From assembly GCF_013283195.1 (NCBI RefSeq), contig NZ_JABEKT010000001.1:1956509-2020508 (forward strand): DNA of 64,000 nucleotides, in the 5' to 3' direction. The notes under the pieces are model-generated. The model saw nothing but the letters and a program-made list of their open reading frames with translations, was not told where the DNA came from and ran no database searches. A program made the position numbers and the translations under genes. Numbering within the stretch: the stretch's first letter is position 1; each line of letters begins with the position of its first letter. The DNA comes from Ensifer adhaerens. GTDB taxonomy: Bacteria > Pseudomonadota > Alphaproteobacteria > Rhizobiales > Rhizobiaceae. Positions 1 to 9,202 of this stretch are shown piece by piece.

Positions 1-276
1 GCTGCGATCGGTGCTGCGGGAACCGTTGCCGGCGTGCTGCTTGGCGTCGTCGTCTGCCTCAACATCGAGTCCATCCGCCAGTTCTTCTCCTGGATTTCAG
101 GGACGACGCTGTTTAGCCCGGAACTCTATTTCCTGAGCCAACTTCCGGCGGACATGAATGCTGATGAGACTATTCTCGTCATTGTCATGGCGCTCAGCCT
201 GTCGTTCCTTGCCACGATCTTTCCGGCATGGCGCGCCTCGCGTCTCGATCCCGTGCAGGCCCTGCGGTATGAATGA
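1..276 (+). CDS. Lipoprotein-releasing ABC transporter permease (LolC/LolE family), C-terminal fragment
   Basis: The reading frame is open from the first base of the window, so only the last 91 residues are present. They contain hydrophobic segments and end in the RASRLDP-QALRYE type tail typical of FtsX-like LolC/LolE permeases, which together with LolD release outer-membrane lipoproteins from the inner membrane to LolA. The stop lies 16 bases before lolD, so the two are almost certainly one operon. Alphaproteobacteria usually have a single fused-type permease rather than separate LolC and LolE; the fragment is too short to decide. Confidence 0.9.
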   Translation, partial: AAIGAAGTVAGVLLGVVVCLNIESIRQFFSWISGTTLFSPELYFLSQLPADMNADETILVIVMALSLSFLATIFPAWRASRLDPVQALRYE

Positions 277-292
277 CAAGGACAACAACTGA

Positions 293-979
293 ATGAATGC
301 GCGCGTGGCACTGCAGCTTTCGGGCATCGAGCGTACTTACGGGCAGGGGGACACCTTCCTGTCGATCCTCAAGGGGGCGGACTTCACGCTGAAAAGCGGC
401 GAAACCGTCGCACTCGTGGCGCCGTCGGGCACCGGCAAGTCGACGCTGCTGCACGTCGCTGGCCTCTTGGAACGCCCGGATGGCGGAAAGGTCGTCGTCA
501 ACGGCGTGACCTGCGATGGTCTCAACGACGACCGGCGGACGGCCATCCGCCGCAATGAGATCGGCTTCGTCTACCAGTTCCATCATCTGCTTCCGGAGTT
601 TACCGCTCTCGAAAACATCATGATGCCGCAACTGATCGCCGGGCTCGGCAAGGCGGAGGCGGCCGAACGGGCAAGGGCGCTGCTCGATTACATGCGTATC
701 GGTCATCGCGCCGATCATCGCCCGTCGGAGCTGTCGGGCGGCGAACAGCAGCGCGTGGCGATTGCCCGTGCCGTCGCCAACGCACCGCTGGTGTTGCTGG
801 CCGACGAGCCGACCGGCAATCTCGATCCGGAAACCGCAGGCTATGTTTTCGAGGCACTCGAGGCCTTGGCGCGTCAGTCGGGTCTGGCGGCTCTGATCGC
901 CACGCACAATCACGAGCTGGCATCGCTGATGGATCGGCGGGTGACCATCGAAGATGGCAAGGTCGTCGAACTGAAGTGA
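293..979 (+). CDS. lolD: Lipoprotein-releasing system ATP-binding protein LolD
   Basis: ABC ATPase of 228 residues, the usual length for LolD. It powers extraction of lipoproteins by the permease encoded just upstream. Walker A (APSGTGKST, about residue 44), the LSGGEQQR signature and Walker B with the following [11 protein letters not shown] are all visible. The first glycine of the classical Walker A is alanine here, which I recall as common in rhizobial LolD, so I do not read it as inactivation. The ATG at 293 follows an AAGGA at about 278. Confidence 0.96.
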   Translation: MNARVALQLSGIERTYGQGDTFLSILKGADFTLKSGETVALVAPSGTGKSTLLHVAGLLERPDGGKVVVNGVTCDGLNDDRRTAIRRNEIGFVYQFHHLLPEFTALENIMMPQLIAGLGKAEAAERARALLDYMRIGHRADHRPSELSGGEQQRVAIARAVANAPLVLLADEPTGNLDPETAGYVFEALEALARQSGLAALIATHNHELASLMDRRVTIEDGKVVELK

Positions 980-1246
980 TGCTGAGCGCATTTGCGGCCC
1001 AGACGGGCCCGTGCAAACGCGCCATCGTTCTGCCTCGACGGATCTCCTGACGAAGCCGCGCTTTGCGCATTTTCCAAGGCGTGAAGCAGACAGCGTCAGC
1101 GTTTGATGCGACGGCCGAACTCCAGCATCCCGCTTTCACGTGGCTTCATGGAAGGCGGATAAGATGCCCCAGAATCAAAGTGTCGGTGCGTCCCTATTCC
1201 GTTCTTCAGCGTGCACGGCACTCTTTGCCAAGCGCCAGCTCACTGC

Positions 1247-1714
1247 CTACGGCACGATGAGGCCGCCGCGATAGTCGAGTTCATAGGCTTCGTCGCCGTC
1301 GACAAAGATAACCTCACGTCCGGAAAAGTGCTGCGTGTCGCCACGGCTGGTGTCGATGTAGGTGCCGTAAGCGTGGCGATATTGCATTCCACCGAGGAAA
1401 TGCCGCTTTTCGCGATACATGGTTTCGAGCGCTGTCTTGATGACGATGCCGGCGCGCTCCGCATCGATCAGATCGGGCCGGACGACGTGACCGAAATAGT
1501 TCATGACCCAGCGGGTATCGTCCCCGAACCAAACCGTTTCCTGGCCGGCAAAATCCGTTCCACCGAAATAACTGTCGAGATACCTCCACCGGTCGCGCTG
1601 ATAGCCGATATCGCGTGCGCCCGTGCGCGAAGGCGGCTGTGCGGTACCGCCGCCGACATACGCCTTCGATTTGGCTTCCACGATGAAGTCCTTGAGCTCG
1701 TCGATACTGGCCAT
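1247..1714 (-). CDS. DUF5680 domain protein of unknown function
   Basis: 155 residues from the ATG at 1714, which has an AGGG about 8 bases upstream; the open frame extends 20 codons further but that part looks non-coding. Segments such as YLDSYFGG, GQETVWF and WVMNYFGHV fit the DUF5680 family as I remember it: small cytoplasmic proteins of unknown function, sometimes fused to transcription-factor domains. No signal peptide or membrane segment is visible. It lies downstream of another minus-strand gene, 80 bases from its stop. Function unknown. Confidence 0.8.
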   Translation of the reverse strand: MASIDELKDFIVEAKSKAYVGGGTAQPPSRTGARDIGYQRDRWRYLDSYFGGTDFAGQETVWFGDDTRWVMNYFGHVVRPDLIDAERAGIVIKTALETMYREKRHFLGGMQYRHAYGTYIDTSRGDTQHFSGREVIFVDGDEAYELDYRGGLIVP

Positions 1715-1794
1715 GAGAACACCCTGTTTGTTCACACGCAGCATGCCGCGAGACATCCGTGATGTAAAGAACAAAAAGAGAACGAACGACGCGA

Positions 1795-2367
1795 TTACCG
1801 GATGCCGCAGGCGTGCTGTCCGCGGTCGTCGTTCCAGTCCTTGAGGAGCACCAATTCGCCCTTGGCGCTGACGGGCCTGTCGTTGGATTTGCCCTTGCCG
1901 GTCAGCACATTCAGGTCACACTGCGACGTGTTGCTGGGATCAAGGGTGTCGTAGGAGGCGTAGGTGTAACCGGCAACGACGAAATCGAAATTGCGGTAGG
2001 CAATCGTCAGCTTCTGTTCCCAGCGGTCGCGGCCGATCGCATCGTTGTGCGTGGTAATCACCAGCGAGCCGTTCGGGAGCGCACTGACCGTCGGCGCCTG
2101 GCCGACCATGCCGTACTGCCCCCAGATCTTGTTTGGGATGGCTGACTTGAGCGTCAGCGGGCCATCTTCGCCAGCGAGATAGATGTAAATCGCATTGTCC
2201 TCGTCGGTCTCCTCGCCAGGTTTGACCAGCAGCGCCAGATCGATCGTACCGTCCTTGTCCCAGTCGCCGGTCGCAGCCGACACGATGCGCGCGGGGTCGA
2301 TCGCCTCAGCGGCGAAAGTGAGGGAAGGAAGCAGGAGGAAAAGGGGCAGTGTCAGGCGTGCAATCAT
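1795..2367 (-). CDS. Exported protein with one FG-GAP-like calcium-loop repeat, function unknown
   Basis: 190 residues if started at the ATG at 2367, which is preceded by GGAG at 10 bases and begins a clean signal peptide (MIARLTLPLFLLLP then an AEA cleavage region). A longer frame reaches 2424 but would bury the signal peptide. After cleavage there is a GDWDKDGTIDLALL segment, the D-x-D-x-DG-xx-D calcium loop of FG-GAP/VCBS repeats, and two cysteines near the C terminus (SQCDLN and HACGIR). It is probably a small periplasmic protein. I recognise no family beyond the loop. Confidence 0.75.
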   Translation of the reverse strand: MIARLTLPLFLLLPSLTFAAEAIDPARIVSAATGDWDKDGTIDLALLVKPGEETDEDNAIYIYLAGEDGPLTLKSAIPNKIWGQYGMVGQAPTVSALPNGSLVITTHNDAIGRDRWEQKLTIAYRNFDFVVAGYTYASYDTLDPSNTSQCDLNVLTGKGKSNDRPVSAKGELVLLKDWNDDRGQHACGIR

Positions 2368-2813
2368 GTCGCTGTTGCTCCGTGTGGTTGCTCTAGTCAT
2401 AGGCGCGATGGGCGAAGTGCTCAAGCTTTCGGTTAATCACCGCGGACGACGATTGCCGGCGTGATTAACCATGCGCGGTGGAAAGCGGGCGCTCCGCTCA
2501 ACAGTGATTGACGAGGGAACAAAAATGGAACAAAGTAAAAACATAACGGAAAAGGAGCCATGTTATGACTGATTTTGTTCGTGACCTCGCCGCCTTCACA
2601 TCGATGGGCCTGTTCGTCGCCAGCATTGCCTTCATCGCTCTCGGGCTTTGATCCGAGGATGTGTTTTCGAAGCGGCGTGACCCTGACGCGGGGTCGCGCG
2701 ATACCATACCGGCACTGCACCGTTGAAAAGAACGCCGGCCCATGTTGCAAAAACTGGACATGGCGGATGAGAAACGGGATATCCTGACGCCTGACAGGAA
2801 TCAGGGTGTAAAG
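2368..2813. other. Intergenic region between a divergent exported-protein gene and dnaE
   Basis: About 450 bases whose only gene-like content is the 28-codon ORF at 2565-2651. Both flanking genes are transcribed outward, so promoters for each must lie here. I could not single out a convincing promoter by eye. An ORF running antisense to dnaE from 4172 ends here and was dismissed as a shadow. Confidence 0.5.
2565..2651 (+). CDS. Putative 28-residue membrane microprotein
   Basis: An ATG at 2565 follows a strong AAAGGAG (2551-2557) with seven bases of spacing. It opens 28 codons ending in TGA at 2649-2651. The product starts MTDFVRDLAAF and continues into an uninterrupted hydrophobic stretch of about 16 residues (GLFVAS to IALGL), which would make a single transmembrane helix. 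It stands alone between a divergent minus-strand gene and dnaE. The RBS and helix support translation, but 28 codons can arise by chance; no family recognised. Confidence 0.45.
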   Translation: MTDFVRDLAAFTSMGLFVASIAFIALGL

Positions 2814-5800
2814 ATGGCGGATCAAGGCGGCGCGGAACGGAACGAACAGACGGCTGCGGATCCACAGTTCGTGCATCTTCGTGTCCACTCGGCTTTCTCC
2901 CTGCTCGAAGGGGCGCTGCCCATCAAGAAGGTGATCGGCAAGGCCGTGGCTGACGCCCAGCCGGCAATCGGGATCGCCGACACCAACAATCTTTTCGCAG
3001 CGCTTGAATTTTCCCAAAAGGCGGCCGAAGACGGTCTGCAGCCGCTCACCGGTTGTCAGCTGTCGATCGACATGGAAGACGAGGCCGACGGCGACCGCCG
3101 CGGCCACGCGCAGCAACTGGCCAAGCTGCCGGCCATCGTGCTGATCGCTGCCACCGACGACGGCTACACGCGATTGGTCGATCTGGTCAGCCGCGCCTAT
3201 CTCGGAGGCGAAGGCAGCCAGGTCACGAGAATAACGCGTTCGTGGCTGGTGGAGGCCGGCACGGATGGGCTGATCGCGCTTTCGGGCGCAAGCGGCGGCC
3301 CGATCGATATGGCAGTGAAATCCGGTTCGACGGCTCTGGCTGAGGCGCGTCTGGAAGCATTGCAGGAACTCTTCGGCGATCGGCTCTATATCGAGTTGCA
3401 ACGGCACGGCAATTTTGATCGCCGGCATGAGAGCCGGATGATCGACCTTGCTTACAAGTTCGATGTGCCTTTGGTTGCGACCAACGAGGCGTTCTTTCCC
3501 TCGCCGTCCGATTATGATGCGCACGACGCGCTGATGGCGGTTGCCCACAACGCCATGGTTTCCGACGACAGCCGTTTCCGGCTGACGCCGGATCACTATC
3601 TCAAGAGCCGAAAGGAAATGGCGGCACTTTTCGCCGACCTGCCCGAGGCGCTCGAAAACACCATCGAGATCGCGCGCCGATGCTCGTTCATGCTGAAGAC
3701 GCGCGGGCCGATCCTGCCGCGCTTCACCGGTGCCTCCGACGACCCGGAGGAGGCCGAGCGCGCCGAATCGGGCGAACTGCGCCGGCAGGCGGAGGAGGGC
3801 CTCGACGACCGCTTGAACAAGCTCGGCATGGCGCCCGGCTATACCGAGGAAGAGTATCGCGAGCGGCTCGCATTTGAACTCAGCGTCATCGAGCGCATGA
3901 AGTTCCCGGGCTACTTCCTGATCGTTGCCGACTTCATCAAGTGGGCAAAGCAGCAAGATATCCCGGTCGGCCCTGGCCGTGGTTCCGGTGCGGGCTCGCT
4001 GGTCGCCTATGCGCTGACGATCACCGACGTCGACCCCATGCGCTTCTCGTTGCTGTTCGAGCGCTTCCTCAATCCGGAACGCGTGTCGATGCCCGACTTC
4101 GACATCGACTTCTGCCAGGATCGGCGCGAAGAGGTCATCCGCTACGTCCAGGCGAAGTACGGCCGCGAGCAAGTCGCCCAGATCATCACCTTCGGTTCAT
4201 TGCAGGCGCGCGCGGCACTTCGCGACGTCGGCCGCGTGCTCGAGATGCCCTACGGTCAGGTCGACAAGATCTGCAAGCTCGTGCCCAACAACCCGGCCAA
4301 CCCGACACCTTTGTCAAAGGCGATCGAGGAAGAGCCGCGCCTGCAGGAAGAAGCCGAGAGGGAGCCTGTCGTCGCGCGCCTGCTCGATATCGCGCAGAAG
4401 ATCGAGGGCCTGTATCGTCACGCCTCGACCCATGCCGCCGGCATCGTTATCGGCGACCGGCCGCTGTCGAAGCTGGTGCCGATGTACCGCGATCCGCGCT
4501 CCGACATGCCGGTGACCCAGTTCAACATGAAATGGGTCGAGCAGGCCGGCCTCGTAAAATTCGACTTCCTCGGCCTGAAGACGTTGACGGTCCTGAAGGT
4601 CGCCGTCGACTTCGTCAAGTTGCGCGGAATCGAGGTCGACCTCGCCAGCATTCCGCTCGATGACGAGAAGACCTACGAGATGCTGTCGCGCGGCGAAACG
4701 GTCGGCGTGTTCCAGGTGGAAAGTGCCGGCATGCGCAAAGCGCTGATCGGCATGCGGCCCGACTGCATCGAGGACATCATCGCCCTGGTGGCGCTCTATC
4801 GCCCGGGCCCGATGGAGAACATTCCGGTCTACAACGCCCGCAAGCACGGCGAAGAAGAGATCGAATCGATCCATCCGAAGATCGATTATCTGCTCAAGGA
4901 AACGCAGGGCGTTATCGTCTACCAGGAACAGGTGATGCAGATCGCCCAGGTCCTGTCGGGCTATTCGCTCGGCGAAGCCGACCTTCTGCGTCGCGCCATG
5001 GGTAAGAAGATCAAGGAGGAGATGGACAAGCAGCGTGCCCGTTTCGTCGACGGTGCGGTCAAGAACGAGGTGTCGAAACCGCAGGCCGATCTGATCTTCG
5101 ATCTCCTCGCCAAGTTCGCCAATTACGGCTTCAACAAGTCGCACGCCGCCGCCTACGCCATCGTCTCCTACCAGACCGCCTATATGAAGGCGCACTACCC
5201 GGTCGAGTTCCTGGCAGCGTCGATGACGCTCGATATGGCCAACACCGAAAAGGTCAACGACTTCCGTCAGGATGCCGGACGCCTTGGCATCCAGGTGATT
5301 GCGCCGTCGGTCCAGTCCTCCTTCCGGCATTTTCAGACGGGCGAGAAGCGGATCTATTATTCATTGGCGGCCATCAAGGGCGTCGGCGAATCGGCGGTCG
5401 AGCACATCGTTGCCGTTCGCGGTGACCGCGAATTCGCGAGCCTTGAAGATTTCTGCCTGAGGATCGACCCGAAGCTGCTCAACCGGCGTGTGTTCGAAAG
5501 CCTGATCGCGGCTGGTGCCTTCGATTGCTTCGGCTACGACCGCGCCGAACTCGTCGGCGGCCTCGATCGAATTCTCGGCTTTGCCCAGCGTGCGCTGGAA
5601 AACAAGACCAGCGGACAGGGCGATATCTTCGGGGCAGGAGCTGCAACCGGACCGGAACGGATATCGCTTCCTGCCTACACGCCGTGGCTCGCCTCGGAAA
5701 AATTGCACCGGGAATTCCAGGTGCTGGGCTTCTATCTCTCCGCCCATCCGCTCGACACCTACAATCCGCTGCTCGCCAAGATGCGAGTCCAGACGTTTGG

Positions 5801-6311
5801 TGATTTCGCCGGCGCCGTGAAGAAGGGCGCAACGGCCGGCCGTCTCGCCGGCACCGTGACGTCCAAACAGGAGCGCAAGACCCGGACGGGCAACAAGATG
5901 GGTATCATCGCCTTCTCGGATTCATCCGGTCAGTTCGAGGCCGTTCTGTTTTCGGAGATGTTGCACCAGTATCGCGACCTGCTCGAGCCCGGGAAATCGC
6001 TTGTCATGACCGTGCAGGCGGAGGAGCGGCCGGAAGGTATCGGTCTTCGCATCCAGACGCTGCGCTCCCTTGAGGAAGAATCGCTGCAGATGCAGAAGGC
6101 GCTGCGCGTTTACGTGCGCGATTCCGGACCGCTGAAGTCGATCGCCGCCCACTTGAACGCGAGAGGCGAGGGGCTCGTTTCCTTCATCGTGATCAAGGAC
6201 AACGGCCAGCGCGAGATCGAGGTCGAACTCAGCGAAAAATTCCGGATTTCGCCCGAGATTGCGGCAGCGCTTCGCTCCGCCCCGGGAGTTGTCGACGTCG
6301 AGCTCGTCTGA
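2814..6311 (+). CDS. dnaE: DNA polymerase III alpha subunit
   Basis: 1165 residues from the ATG at 2814, chosen because AGGG at 2803 sits seven bases upstream and the length agrees with rhizobial DnaE; the frame opens 24 codons earlier. This is the replicative polymerase catalytic subunit. The N-terminal PHP domain starts at HLRVHSAFSLLEGA; the palm carries PDFDIDF with the catalytic aspartates, followed by the fingers, a helix-hairpin-helix segment and a C-terminal OB fold. The residue after HLRVHS is alanine rather than the aspartate found in E. coli, in line with PHP domains lacking nuclease activity. Confidence 0.97.
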   Translation: MADQGGAERNEQTAADPQFVHLRVHSAFSLLEGALPIKKVIGKAVADAQPAIGIADTNNLFAALEFSQKAAEDGLQPLTGCQLSIDMEDEADGDRRGHAQQLAKLPAIVLIAATDDGYTRLVDLVSRAYLGGEGSQVTRITRSWLVEAGTDGLIALSGASGGPIDMAVKSGSTALAEARLEALQELFGDRLYIELQRHGNFDRRHESRMIDLAYKFDVPLVATNEAFFPSPSDYDAHDALMAVAHNAMVSDDSRFRLTPDHYLKSRKEMAALFADLPEALENTIEIARRCSFMLKTRGPILPRFTGASDDPEEAERAESGELRRQAEEGLDDRLNKLGMAPGYTEEEYRERLAFELSVIERMKFPGYFLIVADFIKWAKQQDIPVGPGRGSGAGSLVAYALTITDVDPMRFSLLFERFLNPERVSMPDFDIDFCQDRREEVIRYVQAKYGREQVAQIITFGSLQARAALRDVGRVLEMPYGQVDKICKLVPNNPANPTPLSKAIEEEPRLQEEAEREPVVARLLDIAQKIEGLYRHASTHAAGIVIGDRPLSKLVPMYRDPRSDMPVTQFNMKWVEQAGLVKFDFLGLKTLTVLKVAVDFVKLRGIEVDLASIPLDDEKTYEMLSRGETVGVFQVESAGMRKALIGMRPDCIEDIIALVALYRPGPMENIPVYNARKHGEEEIESIHPKIDYLLKETQGVIVYQEQVMQIAQVLSGYSLGEADLLRRAMGKKIKEEMDKQRARFVDGAVKNEVSKPQADLIFDLLAKFANYGFNKSHAAAYAIVSYQTAYMKAHYPVEFLAASMTLDMANTEKVNDFRQDAGRLGIQVIAPSVQSSFRHFQTGEKRIYYSLAAIKGVGESAVEHIVAVRGDREFASLEDFCLRIDPKLLNRRVFESLIAAGAFDCFGYDRAELVGGLDRILGFAQRALENKTSGQGDIFGAGAATGPERISLPAYTPWLASEKLHREFQVLGFYLSAHPLDTYNPLLAKMRVQTFGDFAGAVKKGATAGRLAGTVTSKQERKTRTGNKMGIIAFSDSSGQFEAVLFSEMLHQYRDLLEPGKSLVMTVQAEERPEGIGLRIQTLRSLEEESLQMQKALRVYVRDSGPLKSIAAHLNARGEGLVSFIVIKDNGQREIEVELSEKFRISPEIAAALRSAPGVVDVELV

Positions 6312-6404
6312 TCCGCTCTGTGGTGGGTTGCTTGACGTTGCGTTGACCAGGGAAAGGTACGACCGTCAGACGTGACGGCCCGCTCCTGGTGGACGTCTAT
6401 CGGC

Positions 6405-7643
6405 TCAGCCGCGTGGTGAAGCCCGTGTGATGGTGATGAAATCGGTTCCGTCGCCGGTTTCAAGTCCGCTTTCCATGTCGGAAATCGAGAGCGACGACCC
6501 GTCGGCAAGCAGGCTGCCGATGCGCTTGCGCACCTCGTCGGAGACAGTCAGGCGACCAAGCGTGCGCTGGGTGGCGTTGAAGGCGGATGGGTCGGCGTCG
6601 GTGCTGATTCCGAGCCGTTTTTTCGTCCCTGATGGCAGGTGGTTTTCGAGCGAAACGCCGTACCATTTGCCTTCGCCCTTTTCGCCGTCAACCTCATGAA
6701 ATTGCAGGAAATGCGTGCCCAGCGCCTGCTCCGGCCCGTCGATTATGACGTCGCCTTCGAAGATCGGCTTGAAGCCCTGCCGCACAAGGATCACGCCATT
6801 GGCGGGAGTGTCGCGTCCAACCTTCTTGAAGATGGCATCCGTCAGTTCCGGCGTCAGCTTCCCATCGACGGCCAACCCCTCGGCGGTTTGAAACGCATTG
6901 ATGGCGGCGGTCGTGTCCGGGCCGATGTGGCCGTCCGCTGCTCCGGCGACATAGCCGAGTTGGTTCAGCGCCGACTGGACGTCGCGCCGGATATCACGCT
7001 CGCCACGGCGGGTAATCAGCATCCGGATCGGCTCGCGGCTTTCCTCAGCGACGGTTGACGGAATGCTCGATGTCTCCGTCATGGCCACTTCGACCGGTCC
7101 GTTCTCGGCCTGGCTGATTGCCGGGCGAAGCGGCACGTCCGACAGCGGAGCGGGATTGTCGCCCGGCGCCGGCTGACGCTGGAAGAGCATGGCGCTCGAC
7201 ACTTCGGTGGGGCTGACCTGATGGTCTGTTATGAGGACATGCATGCCGCGCGACGTCATCTTGAAGAGGCTGGCGGCAAACTTGCTCGGCAGGCGCACAC
7301 AGCCGTGGGAGGCGGGATAGGCAGGTACGTGATTGGAGCCGTGCAATGCGATGCCGGACCAGGTCAGCCGCTGCATGAAGGGCATCGGTGCGTTCGAATA
7401 GATGTTGGATTTGTGCTGACGCCGTTTTTCCAGGATCGAGAAGATGCCCGTCGGTGTCGAATGGCCAGCCTTGCCCGTGGAGACCGCCGATGTCGCGATC
7501 ACCGCGTCGCCATCATAGACGACGAGCGATTGTTGGTTCTTCGAGACGATGATCTGCAGCGGCGCGCTGCTGCCGGCGAAACCGGCGGCAGGCGAAAGCA
7601 AGACGACGACGACGCTGGCCGTGAGAGCGAAACGCGATACCAT
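6405..7643 (-). CDS. L,D-transpeptidase (YkuD) with C-terminal peptidoglycan-binding domain
   Basis: 412 residues from the ATG at 7641-7643; the frame extends 15 codons upstream, but this start puts a signal peptide (MVSRFALTASVVVVLL, AGFAGS) at the N terminus. The YkuD catalytic signature is present as a histidine in HGSNH followed by SHGCVRLP with the nucleophilic cysteine. Around residues 205-270 is a peptidoglycan-binding type 1 domain (ALNQLGYVAGAADGHIG). The enzyme should make 3-3 crosslinks, or attach proteins to peptidoglycan, in the periplasm. It stands alone between dnaE and dinB, which point toward it from both sides. Confidence 0.92.
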   Translation of the reverse strand: MVSRFALTASVVVVLLSPAAGFAGSSAPLQIIVSKNQQSLVVYDGDAVIATSAVSTGKAGHSTPTGIFSILEKRRQHKSNIYSNAPMPFMQRLTWSGIALHGSNHVPAYPASHGCVRLPSKFAASLFKMTSRGMHVLITDHQVSPTEVSSAMLFQRQPAPGDNPAPLSDVPLRPAISQAENGPVEVAMTETSSIPSTVAEESREPIRMLITRRGERDIRRDVQSALNQLGYVAGAADGHIGPDTTAAINAFQTAEGLAVDGKLTPELTDAIFKKVGRDTPANGVILVRQGFKPIFEGDVIIDGPEQALGTHFLQFHEVDGEKGEGKWYGVSLENHLPSGTKKRLGISTDADPSAFNATQRTLGRLTVSDEVRKRIGSLLADGSSLSISDMESGLETGDGTDFITITRASPRG

Positions 7644-7747
7644 ACACTCATCCCAACACGTAAACTGGCCGACGAGCTTAGACTGCAATCTTTAAAGAAT
7701 TCGTCCGGATCGGGCCAAGGAAACGGCAAGCCACCGCCGATGACGCA

Positions 7748-9040
7748 CTAGTGATCGCGCTTGCGGCTGCCGAACGTGTAGCCGGTTTCGACGCTTGCCT
7801 TGCCGAACTTGTCGCGTAGCCTGTTGATGGCGTCTTCGGCGGCCGCGCGGCGGGTCGCTGCGGGATCGACCAGATCCGGTGGATCGGCGAGATCGGGGCT
7901 CGACAGATCGCTGACGCCAATGCCGATCAGCCGGTACTTGGTGCCGTCGATCTCCTTCTCCAGGAGTTGCAGCCCCGTGCGGAAGATGCGGTCTGCAAGC
8001 CGGGTCGGGCTGTCGAGACGGCGGTTGCGGGTCCTGGTCTTGAAGTCCGCGGTCTTCAGTTTCAACACGATTGTCTGGCCGGCCAGTTCGGATTTGCGCA
8101 GCCGATGTGCGACCTGTTCACTCAACCGGCGCAGATGTGTGACGAGATCATCCTGACGGGCAAGATCGTCGTTGAAGGTCGTTTCGGACGACACGCTTTT
8201 CGCCTCGCCATCAATTTCGACGGTTCTCTCGTCGAGGCCGCGCGACAGGCGGTAAAGCCTCTGGCCCATGGTGCCGTAGCGGCGCATGAGGTCGGCTTCC
8301 TCCATGGCCTGGAGCTGGCCGATCGTTCGGATGCCGTCGCGTTCCAGTGTGGTCGCAAACGCCTTGCCGACGCCCCAGATCAAGGTCACGGGCCGTTCTC
8401 TCAGGAATTCGAGCGCTTCGGCCTGGCCGATCACGGAGAAGCCGCGAGGCTTCTGCAGATCGGATGCAACCTTGGCGAGGAACTTGCAGTAGGAGAGCCC
8501 GACAGAGACAGTAATGCCGATCTCCTGTTCGACGCGGCGGGCGAAGCGCGCGAGCGTTCGGGCCGGGGGATCGTGGTGCAGCCTTTGGGTGCCGCTCAGC
8601 TCCAGAAAGGCCTCGTCGATGGAGAGGGGCTGCACCAGCGGTGTCAGTTCCTGCATCAGCATGCGGACCTCGCGGCCGACGCGAACGTATTTTTCCATGT
8701 CGGGCTTGATGACCACCGCCTGCGGGCAGGCCTCGAGCGCCTTGAACATCGGCATGGCCGAGCGCACGCCATGGATGCGGGCGATGTAGCAGGCGGTCGA
8801 GACGACGCCACGTTTGCCGCCGCCGATAATGACCGGCTTGTCGGCAAGTTCGGGATTGTCCCGCTTCTCGACTGAGGCATAAAACGCATCGCAATCGATA
8901 TGGGCGAGTGTCAGGTCGTAAAGCTCGGCATGACGCAGGATGCGGGGACTGCCGCAGGCAAGGCAGCGTCGCGCCGATGCGCTCTGTTCCCGAAGGCAGT
9001 CACGGCAGAAGCCTGGAGTTTGAGAACCACTGTCGAGCAT
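7748..9040 (-). CDS. dinB: DNA polymerase IV (Y-family) with N-terminal CxxC-CxxC extension
   Basis: 430 residues. The Y-family catalytic motifs [13 protein letters not shown] (about residue 46) and SIDEAFLEL are intact, followed by helix-hairpin-helix and little-finger regions. About 43 residues precede the catalytic core and carry C12, C15, C26 and C29 in a CxxC-x10-CxxC arrangement, probably a zinc ribbon, absent from the E. coli protein. A LexA-type box lies at 9046-9060, directly against the start codon, and I see no Shine-Dalgarno in front of this ATG, so the true start could be further downstream. Translesion polymerase under SOS control. Confidence 0.94.
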   Translation of the reverse strand: MLDSGSQTPGFCRDCLREQSASARRCLACGSPRILRHAELYDLTLAHIDCDAFYASVEKRDNPELADKPVIIGGGKRGVVSTACYIARIHGVRSAMPMFKALEACPQAVVIKPDMEKYVRVGREVRMLMQELTPLVQPLSIDEAFLELSGTQRLHHDPPARTLARFARRVEQEIGITVSVGLSYCKFLAKVASDLQKPRGFSVIGQAEALEFLRERPVTLIWGVGKAFATTLERDGIRTIGQLQAMEEADLMRRYGTMGQRLYRLSRGLDERTVEIDGEAKSVSSETTFNDDLARQDDLVTHLRRLSEQVAHRLRKSELAGQTIVLKLKTADFKTRTRNRRLDSPTRLADRIFRTGLQLLEKEIDGTKYRLIGIGVSDLSSPDLADPPDLVDPAATRRAAAEDAINRLRDKFGKASVETGYTFGSRKRDH

Positions 9041-9045
9041 ATCTG

Positions 9046-9060
9046 GAACAAATGTTGAAC
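9046..9060 (-). promoter_or_regulatory. Alphaproteobacterial LexA (SOS) box at dinB
   Basis: On the minus strand the sequence reads GTTC, seven bases, GTTC. This direct-repeat form (GTTC-N7-GTTC) is the established LexA operator of alphaproteobacteria. It ends 6 bases before the dinB ATG, consistent with DNA-damage-inducible dinB. Confidence 0.85.
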
Positions 9061-9202
9061 ATTGCGACTTTACGCTCTACGCTAGCGAGTCTCAAGGGAG
9101 GCCGCGTTGGAAATTGCCTTGCATGTCAGGTTGCCGACGCCAAGCCGCGGGTCGGGTTTCGAGTGCCTTCGCGCGGGTGCCTTGTTGTCGGGCCGGCTCT
9201 CG

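Noticed and set aside
293-979. LolD Walker A lacking its first glycine as a sign of inactivation
   Set aside because: APSGTGKST is, as I recall, usual for rhizobial LolD and the GKST core is intact.
980-1246. Possible gene or remnant between lolD and the DUF5680 gene
   Set aside because: ORFs here are short, lack RBS and resemble nothing; no degraded gene could be traced.
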